From assembly GCA_964531645.1 (NCBI GenBank), contig CAZHEF010000038.1:1-22766 (forward strand): 22,766 bases of DNA, in the 5' to 3' direction. Source of the stretch: JBBIMS01 sp964531645 (GTDB lineage Bacteria > Acidobacteriota > Aminicenantia > JBFLYD01 > JBBIMS01). The notes under the pieces were generated by a model that saw nothing but the letters and a program-made list of their open reading frames with translations, made no database searches and was not told the origin of the DNA. The position numbers and the translations under genes were made by a program. Each line of letters opens with the position of its first letter. Within the stretch, counting starts at the first letter, position 1. This document shows, piece after piece, positions 15,101 through 21,338 of this stretch.

Positions 15101-15536
15101 TAACTTTTTTCTTCTCAAGGGGTTGATGATATGCAATCCTTCTTATTGCTGCAAGGACAAGGGCTTTTGCCTTCTCAGTGGCATCTTCCTCATCTTCTGT
15201 CACCCATGAACACTGTTCACGGATATTTGCCATCTGGAAATAGAAAGGATTTAACCCCCCTTCCTCTGTCGCCCTTCTGAATGTGTTCTCATGCATCAAG
15301 GGAGAACAGGAGGCAACAACAATTCTGTTTAGATTGAATTCTTTTATGTCTTTTCTTATCAGCTCTTGACCCGGATCAGAGCACATATACTTATAATCTT
15401 TTGCAACAACAACATTAAACCCATTCTTTTTTGCAAACTCAGCAACTTCCTCAACTCTTACCTTCCCCGCAATATTTGAACCACAATGGCAGACATAAAC
15501 ACCTATCCTAATATTCCCGTTGGATTTTGCATCCAT
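12153..15536 (-). CDS. hdrA: HdrA-like electron-bifurcating flavoprotein with inserted GltD/NfnB-like module
   Basis: 1127 aa, far longer than the roughly 650 aa of methanogen HdrA. HdrA N-terminal part, 9-265: VYVCHCGSNI, C52, C77, C109, FAD site GAGIAG (155-160), LDCAACILTPK (198-207) and a [4Fe-4S] motif C251, C254, C257, C261. Insert, about 295-700: Cys set C301, C305, C340, C344, C348, C352, FAD site GAGPAG (398-403), NAD(P)H site GGGNVA (526-531) and GGDIVSGP (669-676), as in glutamate synthase small subunit and NfnB. HdrA resumes at 763: a Cys cluster 763-779, HCVGSRD, YCSRVCCMY, and two C-terminal [4Fe-4S] motifs (C1061-C1071, C1092-C1102). HdrA flavin normally splits electrons between ferredoxin and HdrB. 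The insert would add a second flavin and a pyridine-nucleotide site. Start ATG 15536 has AGGAGG. One continuous frame, no sign of frameshift. Confidence 0.93.
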   Translation of the reverse strand: MDAKSNGNIRIGVYVCHCGSNIAGKVRVEEVAEFAKKNGFNVVVAKDYKYMCSDPGQELIRKDIKEFNLNRIVVASCSPLMHENTFRRATEEGGLNPFYFQMANIREQCSWVTEDEEDATEKAKALVLAAIRRIAYHQPLEKKKVKINPNVLIVGAGIAGIQAALDIAEAGNKVYLVEKEAYIGGHMSKFDKTFPTLDCAACILTPKTVSISQNKNIELMTLSTIKEVDGYVGNFKVKIEKKARYVDLDNCTACGDCEKVCPIVRKNTFFEEMTERKAIYKPFPQAVPNAYLIEKRGIAACKNACPISQDVQGYVALIAQGRIKEAIQLIRKTNPFPAICGRICVHPCEGQCKRGEVDEPIAIQYLKRFAAEYELQHPEEIEIEKLGEPQDEKIAVVGAGPAGLTVAYDLARMGYKVTVFEKEAKPGGILTYGVPDHRLPKDVVEMELELIKKAGVEIITNSPVTDFDELKKKGYKAIFLGIGCWRTQKMNVPGEDLAGVLSGLEFLIDVAKGNPPRLGNRVVVVGGGNVAMDSARTAIRLGAKEVFILYRRSRVEMPASAEEIEEAEAEGIKFMYLSAPVKILPKDGKTVGAIECTKMELGPPDDTGRRRPIPIQGSEFKLECDNVISAIGQVPATDFIRGKLELTSWSTIKVNPITLETSAPGIFAGGDIVSGPASVVEAIAAGHRAAESIHRFLRGLDMEEGRTLTGTEKKIAQPDDLDKVEKRKRTKIIQKDPKERIKNFDEVNLGYTQELAVQEALRCLECGICSECLECVKACQRKAINHDMMDEIVEIEVGSIILATGFKLMNPLELREYGYGKYSNVFTSLEFEILNNASGPTGGKILTRDGRVPKSIGIIHCVGSRDKKYHEYCSRVCCMYALKFAHLIKEKIHDCEVYNFYIDMRCFGKGYEEFYNRLLKEGVNFIRGKIAEISDAALDPSEEGKLILRAEDTMIGVVRRVPVDMVILCLAIESQPDAKELSRLFTCSLGRDGFFIEKHPKLAPVSTAADGIFIAGACQSPKDIPDTVAQAGAAASQVLSLIQKGEVETEAVTATIVQELCSGCQICIPLCPYNAISYIKEENRAEINEALCKGCGTCVAACPSGASYQKHFTDQQIFAEIEGILSI

Positions 15537-15546
15537 ATGAATCCTC

Positions 15547-16407
15547 CTATACCCTTAATATTCTTGATGGTGAAACCATCAAACTATCAAAACCTAATTT
15601 TTTCTTATCTATTCCAAAGGCATAACCAATTACCTGAGTGAAGTGCAAAATAGGAATATCCAGTTTTTCACCAAATTTCGATGAGACTTTCTTTTGATAT
15701 ACATCAAGATTGAAGTGACAGAGAGGGCAAGCAGTTACTATTGCATTGGCTCCTCTATTCTTTATTTCTTTTAAAAGTATATAAACAAGGCGAAGTCCAA
15801 CATCTTCAACAGTTCCTGTTAATGAGCCTCCGCAGCATCTTGTTTTGTAGGGATAGTCAATCGCCTCTGCCTGAAGGGCATTCATCATCAGGTCAAGACT
15901 CTGGGGGTCATAAGGGTCATCAAACTCTCTATACGGTCTTACAATCTGACATCCATAATAACTTGCGATCTTCCATCCCCTCAGAGGAATTTTAACATTC
16001 TTTGCAACTTCGGAAAGATCAATATCCCTGAAAAATAGTTCAAGGGGGTGAAGAACCTCAACATTTCCATTGTAATCGAGCCCTGCTTTTCCCATTGCAT
16101 TTTTTATTTTCTCTGCTGGATTCTCTTTGAGGAATTTATTACTCTTTTTCAAAGTTAGATAGCATCCAGCGCATGGAGCAACGATTTCTTTGAAACCACC
16201 TTTTTCTGCAATGGAAAGATTCCTTGCTGAGACTGCAATAGCCATGTCTTTGTCAACTCCAAAATATGCAGTGGCACCACAACAATTCCAGTCATTTAAC
16301 TCTTTAAGTTCAATATTAAGAATCTTTAAAACCCAAAGAAGTGAATCCTCATAAGCCTTTGAACTCCCTTTAAGGGAGCAACCAGGATAATAGCCATATT
16401 CTTTCAT
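15547..16407 (-). CDS. hdrB: Heterodisulfide reductase-like subunit B (HdrB)
   Basis: 286 aa with two complete CCG motifs: C10, C42-C43, C79-x2-C82 and C153, C191-C192, C227-x2-C230. These bind the two non-cubane [4Fe-4S] clusters at which disulfides are reduced in methanogens. Bacteria outside the methanogens lack CoM-S-S-CoB, so the partner here is unknown; a thiol/disulfide or another redox protein is possible. The start is ATG at 16407 with GGAGG upstream, overlapping the hdrC stop by 4 nt; hdrA follows after 10 nt. It ends with TAG directly followed by the hdrA ribosome site. Confidence 0.94.
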   Translation of the reverse strand: MKEYGYYPGCSLKGSSKAYEDSLLWVLKILNIELKELNDWNCCGATAYFGVDKDMAIAVSARNLSIAEKGGFKEIVAPCAGCYLTLKKSNKFLKENPAEKIKNAMGKAGLDYNGNVEVLHPLELFFRDIDLSEVAKNVKIPLRGWKIASYYGCQIVRPYREFDDPYDPQSLDLMMNALQAEAIDYPYKTRCCGGSLTGTVEDVGLRLVYILLKEIKNRGANAIVTACPLCHFNLDVYQKKVSSKFGEKLDIPILHFTQVIGYAFGIDKKKLGFDSLMVSPSRILRV

Positions 16408-16979
16408 GATGCCTCCTTCATTGCTTTATAAAGAGATTTCAGCTCTTCTTTCTTTTCAATAGATTCCTTTTTCAGTCCCATCCTTCCTTTTATGAAGAGA
16501 GAAAGACCAATGGAAGCCATGGAAAGGAGTTTGAAGGGATTTGTCTTGAGAAGCATTTTTAGAATTACCCATAGCTCTGAATTCCTTCCTTCGTTAGTGA
16601 TAATATTTGTCATCTCCTTTGCAAGAACAGGAGTTGGGAATCTTTTGGGAAAAACACCTTCCTTAATAGCCATTCTTTTCAATGAATACAAAACATCTGT
16701 AATTTTTATATCTGCAGGGCACATAACTGTGCATGAATAACAGGAAGAACATATCCATATTGTTACACTTTTAAGAGCATCATCTTTGAAACCAGCTTTT
16801 ATCATTGCCATTAGTTTTCGAGGAGTGTAATCCATGTAGAGGGAGACAGGGCATGTTGAGGAGCATGTTCCACATTGAATACATTCAAAAATTTTTTCAC
16901 ATCCTGAAAGTTCTGCCACAGCCTGCGAAAAACCTTTATCCAGTTCCCTTTCATACTTTACATGTCTTGTTATCTCCAT
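16404..16979 (-). CDS. hdrC: Heterodisulfide reductase-like subunit C (HdrC)
   Basis: 191 aa with two [4Fe-4S] motifs: C33, C36, C39, C43 (CIQCGTCSSTCP) and C77, C80, C83, C87 (CSSCYSCTVMCP). HdrC passes electrons between HdrA and HdrB. It is first in the operon, with ATG at 16979 and GGAGGA just upstream. The hydrophobic stretch near 145-165 is short and does not resemble a HdrE-type membrane anchor, so the complex is taken to be soluble. The transcript probably has a leader of about 200 nt that carries the structured element at 17000-17159. Confidence 0.94.
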   Translation of the reverse strand: MEITRHVKYERELDKGFSQAVAELSGCEKIFECIQCGTCSSTCPVSLYMDYTPRKLMAMIKAGFKDDALKSVTIWICSSCYSCTVMCPADIKITDVLYSLKRMAIKEGVFPKRFPTPVLAKEMTNIITNEGRNSELWVILKMLLKTNPFKLLSMASIGLSLFIKGRMGLKKESIEKKEELKSLYKAMKEAS

Positions 16980-16999
16980 AATTCCTCCAAAATTTTTTA

Positions 17000-17159
17000 A
17001 ATGGATTTATAAGAAACGGAGGGCGGGGTTTTAGGTTTTTCCATCTGCCAAATCTGAATTAGAAAATGGGGATTGAGGGGAATGGGTGTCAATAATTATT
17101 GCGGTTTTCAAATTTATAAAAATTTTAACCCCCTGCCCTCTCATTCCTTGAAATCCATT
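17000..17159 (-). repeat. Long inverted-repeat element in the hdrC leader
   Basis: The ends are AATGGATTT (17000-17008) and its perfect complement AAATCCATT (17151-17159). Ten bases inside each end lie GAGGGC (17019-17024) and GCCCTC (17135-17140). GGGGTT (17025-17030) and AACCCC (17127-17132) follow, with a two-base bulge. As minus-strand RNA, AGGAA can also pair with TTCTT inside the ten-base segments, giving about 26 pairs in all around a loop of about 96 nt. The whole unit would lie within the 5' leader and end 20 nt before the hdrC ATG, leaving the ribosome site free. It could be a structured regulatory leader or a miniature inverted-repeat element; no target duplication is evident. Confidence 0.7.
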
Positions 17160-17187
17160 ATTATTCATTTTAAATTAAATAGAATTA

Positions 17188-17216
17188 AATATAAGCAAAA
17201 AAAACACCCTTGTCAA
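17188..17216 (-). promoter_or_regulatory. Promoter of the hdr-mvh-hyd operon
   Basis: Minus strand: -35 TTGACA (17216-17211, perfect), 17-nt spacer, -10 TATATT (17193-17188). Transcription would begin near 17181. The same stretch also contains a sigma-54 core: GG at 17208-17207, ten bases, then GC at 17196-17195 inside TTGCT. The rest of the -24 element is poor. Both readings predict almost the same start site. The housekeeping-type match is the stronger one. Confidence 0.7.
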
Positions 17217-17220
17217 GTCT

Positions 17221-17259
17221 AATGATAAATTTTGCAAAAGCGTTGCAAAATTCATCATT
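17221..17259. promoter_or_regulatory. Long dyad, probable operator of the hdr-mvh-hyd promoter
   Basis: The left arm AATGATAAATTTTGCAA (17221-17237) and right arm TTGCAAAATTCATCATT (17243-17259) are complementary at 16 of 17 positions, around the spacer AAGCG. The core is TTGCAA-N5-TTGCAA. It lies 4 bp upstream of the -35 and is centred about 59 bp before the predicted start, a usual place for an activator. The binding protein is unknown; candidates are the NtrC-type regulator of this operon or a CRP/FNR- or Rex-type factor encoded elsewhere. Confidence 0.7.
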
Positions 17260-17502
17260 TATAAAGTTTTTTATATCCAGTATTGCGTAAAAAAATTTAA
17301 CATTTGCAGATTTCATCATAATTAAATGCAATCAAGGTAAGAGCAGAACGGTCTTTAGCTGTGGGCTGAAAGCTTACACCATAAAGCAGAATGTAAAAAC
17401 ACAGGCAGGGGACAACAGGAGAAAAACTATCGGTAAAATTATTTCATACAAAAACTAAACTTTCACTTCTTTTTTTGCTAAAATTTTTGCTTGGAGGTTT
17501 AT

Positions 17503-19563
17503 ATGAGGGTAAAAATAATAATTTTTATCATCTTACTGATTCTTGCAATATTTTTCGCTTTTTCTCAGGAAAAACCCCAGAAAAGGGTTATGACCCATGA
17601 AGACATGATAGCAATGAAAAGAGTTGGCGTACCTTCAGTAAATCCTGACGGAAAGTGGATAGTTTTCCCTGTGGAAAAAGTTGATTACGACGAAAAAAAG
17701 AGCGATTCAGATTTATGGATTTCTAAAATCGACTGTAAGGAACTCCGTCAGCTCACAACTCATAAAGGCGCAGAAAGAACTCCTTCATGGAGCCCTTGCG
17801 GGAAAAAAATTGCCTTTTCTGCAAAAAGAGGTGATGATGAGTCCAACCAGATTTATATTCTTGATTTAGAAAAGGGAGGAGAGGCATACAGAATAACAAA
17901 TATTTATACTGGTGCTTCTTCTCCAAAATCCAGCCCCGACGGAAAATGGATCGCATTTGTCTCTTCTGTTTATCCCGATTGCCCTGACCAGAATTGCAAC
18001 AAAGAAAGAGATAAGAAGATAAAGGAGAAAAAATCATCTGAAAAAGCATATGAAACTTATCCCTTCAGAACATGGATTGAATGGGATTCAGGAAAAAGAG
18101 CCCACATTTTCATAGTTCCTTCAAAAGGGGGAGAGGAAAAAGACCTTTTAATAAATTCTTCCATTGTAAAACTACCAGGATGGGGAGGAGTTACTCAATG
18201 GGAATGGACACCTGATAGCAAAGGTATAGTTTTCTCTGCTACTGTGGAGAGGGATAAGGCAGTTAATAAGTATCCTTCTACTGACCTTTATTTAATAAGT
18301 GTCGAAGGCGGAGATGTGAAAAAACTTACAACAAATCCCTATAATGATTTTTCTCCAAAGTTTTCTCCTGATGGGAAATGGCTTCTATATCTTGCAACAG
18401 AAACTGATAAATACACATATAGCACATCTCGCTTAACCCTTATGGAATGGGAGACTGGTAAAATTCAAAAGATATGCTCTACATTGGATGCATCACCTTC
18501 CAATCCTGTATGGTCACTGGATGGAAAAACAATTTACTTCAATGCGGAAGATGGCGGTGCAAATAAAATATGGAAGATATCTCTTGCAGATGCAATTTCA
18601 GGAAAGAATCCAAAAGAGTTAGCAGGAAAACCTGGGACATGGGAAGGGATTTTCCCTGCTGAAAATGGAGCTGTTTCCTTGAGGGAGAGAACAACAATGC
18701 CTCCCGAGATCTTTCTCATTAAGGAGAATAGTGAGACTCTTCAAATTACAGATTTCAATAAAGAGATAATAGAGAAAATTCTCTGGAATGAAGCAGAAGA
18801 AATTTACTTTCCTTATGGTGGAAGAAAAATTCAGGCTTGGATGGTAAAGCCTCCTGATTTCAATCCTGAAAAGAAATATCCACTCCTTTATATAATCCAC
18901 GGAGGTCCATACTCTCCTTGGCACGACGGATTTCATTACAGATGGAATATGCAACTTTTTGCATCAAAAGGTTATGTGGTAGTGGCTCCGAATCCTACTG
19001 GTTCACCAGGCTTTGGAGAAAAATTTGCAATGGATATTCAGGGTGACTGGGGCGGAAGGGTCTATAAAGAATTAATGGCTGGATTAGATTATCTTTTAAA
19101 AACTTTTCCATTTATTGATAAAGGAAAAATTGCATGTGCTGGTGCAAGCTATGGAGGATATATGGCGAACTGGATTTTAGGGCAAACTGACAGGTTCAAA
19201 TGCATAATCACCCATGCAAGCCTTTTCAACTTAACTTCAATGATGGGTTCTTCTGATGTCGGATATTTCATCCAGACTGATGCAGGAGGTTACCTGCCAT
19301 GGAGAGAGCCAGATAAATTTGAAAAATTCAGCCCCCACAGACTCGTGGATAACTTCAAAACTCCTACCCTTGTGATCCACGGAGAACTCGATTACAGAGT
19401 TCCTGTTTCCCAAGCATTTGAACTTTTCTATGCTTTAAAAAAGAAAGATGTTCCTGCAAGGCTCCTCTATTTTCTCGATGAAGGTCACTGGATTCTCAAA
19501 CCAGAAAACAGCAGAAAGTGGTATGAGGAAGTCTTTGGCTGGCTTGAAAGATGGCTTAAGTAA
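17503..19563 (+). CDS. Exported S9 family (prolyl oligopeptidase-like) serine peptidase
   Basis: 686 aa from ATG at 17503, with GGAGGT 4 nt upstream; a TTG four codons earlier falls on the ribosome site and is not the start. Residues 1-20 form a hydrophobic signal segment (IIIFIILLILAIFFAF), so the protein is exported. The N-terminal part, about 30-400, has PD40/WD40-like propeller repeats (PSWSPCGKKIAFS, PKSSPDGKWIAF, PKFSPDGKWLLYL, PVWSLDGKTIYF). The C-terminal alpha/beta-hydrolase domain holds the triad S549 (GASYGGY), D630 (HGELDYRVP) and H662 (DEGHWIL). Such enzymes cut short peptides, often after proline or as acylaminoacyl peptidases; the exact specificity cannot be read here. It probably forms an operon with the ferritin-like gene 15 nt downstream. 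Confidence 0.93.
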   Translation: MRVKIIIFIILLILAIFFAFSQEKPQKRVMTHEDMIAMKRVGVPSVNPDGKWIVFPVEKVDYDEKKSDSDLWISKIDCKELRQLTTHKGAERTPSWSPCGKKIAFSAKRGDDESNQIYILDLEKGGEAYRITNIYTGASSPKSSPDGKWIAFVSSVYPDCPDQNCNKERDKKIKEKKSSEKAYETYPFRTWIEWDSGKRAHIFIVPSKGGEEKDLLINSSIVKLPGWGGVTQWEWTPDSKGIVFSATVERDKAVNKYPSTDLYLISVEGGDVKKLTTNPYNDFSPKFSPDGKWLLYLATETDKYTYSTSRLTLMEWETGKIQKICSTLDASPSNPVWSLDGKTIYFNAEDGGANKIWKISLADAISGKNPKELAGKPGTWEGIFPAENGAVSLRERTTMPPEIFLIKENSETLQITDFNKEIIEKILWNEAEEIYFPYGGRKIQAWMVKPPDFNPEKKYPLLYIIHGGPYSPWHDGFHYRWNMQLFASKGYVVVAPNPTGSPGFGEKFAMDIQGDWGGRVYKELMAGLDYLLKTFPFIDKGKIACAGASYGGYMANWILGQTDRFKCIITHASLFNLTSMMGSSDVGYFIQTDAGGYLPWREPDKFEKFSPHRLVDNFKTPTLVIHGELDYRVPVSQAFELFYALKKKDVPARLLYFLDEGHWILKPENSRKWYEEVFGWLERWLK

Positions 19564-19578
19564 ATTAAGGAGATTTAT

Positions 19579-20058
19579 ATGAAAGAACAGGATTTGAATC
19601 ACATTGTTGAGGTTCTAAATTTGCTTTCTGAAGCAGAATCAAATGTTGCAGATTTATACAAAACATGTAAGGAAACTTTCGGTGACCCTTCTGAATTCTG
19701 GACAGAATTAATCAAAGATGAGCTGAGTCATGAAAGAAATGTTAAAAAAATTAAAGAAATTATTGTAAAAAAAACTGGTTATTTCTCTGCAAAAAGACCA
19801 ATTAAGAGAGAAGCTGTGAAAACATTCCTAAATTATGTAAATCAACAGAAAAATAGAGTGCAAAATAGAGAGCTTGATGAACTGCGATTATTATACATTG
19901 CCAGAGATATTGAACAGTCAATAATTGAGAACAAGTTTTTTGAAATAGTTTCATCAAATGACATTGAATTTATTACCCTTACGAATAATTTGATTCAAGA
20001 TACAAAGTTTCACAAAGAAAAAATAGAAAAAAGGATTAAGCTATTGGAGGGAAGATAA
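19579..20058 (+). CDS. Ferritin/rubrerythrin-like helical protein with incomplete di-iron site
   Basis: 159 aa, almost all helical, ATG at 19579 with AAGGAG upstream. The pattern suggests a four-helix ferritin-like fold: helix 1 with E18/E20, helix 2 with E48-L-S-H51 (ExxH), helix 3 with E112/E117, and helix 4 with H145. In helix 4 the residue three before the histidine is T142, where a Glu is expected, so the second ExxH is broken; D141 might substitute. There are no rubredoxin-type CxxC pairs, unlike full rubrerythrin. Roles in family members include peroxide removal and iron binding, but with the changed site this is uncertain. It follows the S9 peptidase by 15 nt. I recognise the fold only from its motif pattern. 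Confidence 0.6.
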   Translation: MKEQDLNHIVEVLNLLSEAESNVADLYKTCKETFGDPSEFWTELIKDELSHERNVKKIKEIIVKKTGYFSAKRPIKREAVKTFLNYVNQQKNRVQNRELDELRLLYIARDIEQSIIENKFFEIVSSNDIEFITLTNNLIQDTKFHKEKIEKRIKLLEGR

Positions 20059-20129
20059 AAACTCGCTTAATAGCCATAAGCTAACAGTTATTCTGAATGA
20101 AGGAGTGATATTTTAAAATAATATTATCT

Positions 20130-21308
20130 ATGAGAAAGAAACTGTTAGTAAAAATTTTCAATTTCTTAATTTGTTTTGTTACTTTGTCTATTCCCACATT
20201 TTCAGAAGAAATAACTGTCGGTGCTTTTTACTATCCATGGTGGAGACCTAATTATTTTACTCACACAGTTCCTAAACCAGCAATATGGACATTCTGGGAA
20301 AAGGAAATAACATTGGATTTTAGAAGATTTCCCCTTGAACTTGAAAAAATTATTTTAATTTTTGGGAAATACAATACTTCAATCCCTCAGGTTGTAAAAA
20401 TTCATATTGAACAAGCTCAAAAAGGAGGGATTGACCTTTTTGCCCTTGAGTGGACTGGACCACATCCAACAACTGTTCCAGGTGTAACTTTTACAGAATT
20501 TGATATTGAAAAAGGATTTTTACCAGCTATTAAAGATTTTTCTGATTTCAGGTTTTGTATTTTTTATGACCAGACAATAAGGATGTTCTGGAAGCACTGG
20601 CTACCAGAAAATGAGGCTTATAATTTTGATAACCCGAATGTAAGAAATACTTTTTTGACTGACATACTTTATATATCGAAAAAATACTTCAGCCATCCCA
20701 ATTATTTCAAGATTGATGGGAAACCTGTTCTGTGGCTTTATCTTACAAGGCTTTATAAAGGAGACTATGAAAGGATTTTCACAGAAATCAGAAGACTTTT
20801 GAATGGGAATGTTTTTATAATTGCTGACGAGATTTTCAGCACTCACCCAATCAATGAAGAAAAGCTTAAAATTTTCAATGCTGTTGGATGTTATGGAATT
20901 GGAATTGATAGTTCTTCCTACCACGATGGGGCGAATTCAAAAGAGGTTATTGATATGGCAATTCCAGTTTATGAAATCTGGAGAAGGAAAGTTGAGAATA
21001 TAAAAAATGTAGATGGAGATTTAACTAAATTTATATATCCCGTCCAGCCTCAATTTGACGATGACCATTTATCAGGAAGACCTTCTTTTGGAGACTATTA
21101 CAGTGACTTTCCAGAAGACTTTCAATATGTATGTGAAAGGATTAAAAAAATGATTCCCTCAGCTGGAGGAATTGTATTTGTAACAAGTTTTAATGAATGG
21201 TATGAGACCACTGCTGTTGAGGAGTGCAATACACCTTCAATGCCCTTCAGATATAACTGGGGAGATAGTTTCCTTAAGATTCTAAAAAAGGTTTTTAAAA
21301 AGGAGTAA
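20130..21308 (+). CDS. Secreted GH99/WbsX-like glycoside hydrolase family protein
   Basis: 392 aa. A signal peptide covers about 1-25 (basic start, NFLICFVTLSIPTFS). The mature part opens with ITVGAFYYPWWRPNY, the typical start of GH99-like/WbsX domains. It continues with QAQKGGIDLFALEWTGP, KYFSHPNYFKIDGKPVLWLYL and, near the end, FVTSFNEWYETTAVEE, the family's conserved T-NEW-E segment. Related GH99 enzymes are endo-alpha-mannosidases or mannanases; the substrate here cannot be fixed. The start at 20130 has no good Shine-Dalgarno site within range (GGAG lies about 25 nt upstream), so initiation may be weak. The next gene, GH2-like, starts 30 nt downstream, which suggests a small glycan-degradation operon. 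Confidence 0.8.
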   Translation: MRKKLLVKIFNFLICFVTLSIPTFSEEITVGAFYYPWWRPNYFTHTVPKPAIWTFWEKEITLDFRRFPLELEKIILIFGKYNTSIPQVVKIHIEQAQKGGIDLFALEWTGPHPTTVPGVTFTEFDIEKGFLPAIKDFSDFRFCIFYDQTIRMFWKHWLPENEAYNFDNPNVRNTFLTDILYISKKYFSHPNYFKIDGKPVLWLYLTRLYKGDYERIFTEIRRLLNGNVFIIADEIFSTHPINEEKLKIFNAVGCYGIGIDSSSYHDGANSKEVIDMAIPVYEIWRRKVENIKNVDGDLTKFIYPVQPQFDDDHLSGRPSFGDYYSDFPEDFQYVCERIKKMIPSAGGIVFVTSFNEWYETTAVEECNTPSMPFRYNWGDSFLKILKKVFKKE

Positions 21309-21338
21309 AATTTTATTATGCCTTTAAAGGAGGAGTTT

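Larger units (their letters stand above)
16980..17502. other. Divergent intergenic region between hdrC and the S9 peptidase
   Basis: About 520 nt without a convincing gene. From left to right it holds the hdrC ribosome site, a 160-nt inverted-repeat structure, the hdrC promoter and a long dyad. The stretch 17260-17490 is less clear. A small imperfect hairpin is at about 17352-17385 (CTTTA...TAAAG enclosing GTG...CAC and GCT-GAA-AGC), matching no riboswitch I recognise. No strong plus-strand promoter was found for the S9 gene. Confidence 0.7.

Noticed and set aside
17000..17159. Insertion sequence with a transposase.
   Set aside because: The inverted-repeat unit is only 160 bp, has no transposase coding capacity and no clear target-site duplication.
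17031..17168. A 45-codon open frame on the minus strand within the hdrC leader.
   Set aside because: It has no ribosome site before its ATG, no recognisable domain, and lies almost wholly within the inverted-repeat structure. It could be a leader peptide but nothing supports that.
17353..17400. tRNA-like or known riboswitch fold upstream of the S9 gene.
   Set aside because: There is no acceptor stem, T-loop sequence or conserved riboswitch core; only a small imperfect hairpin is present.
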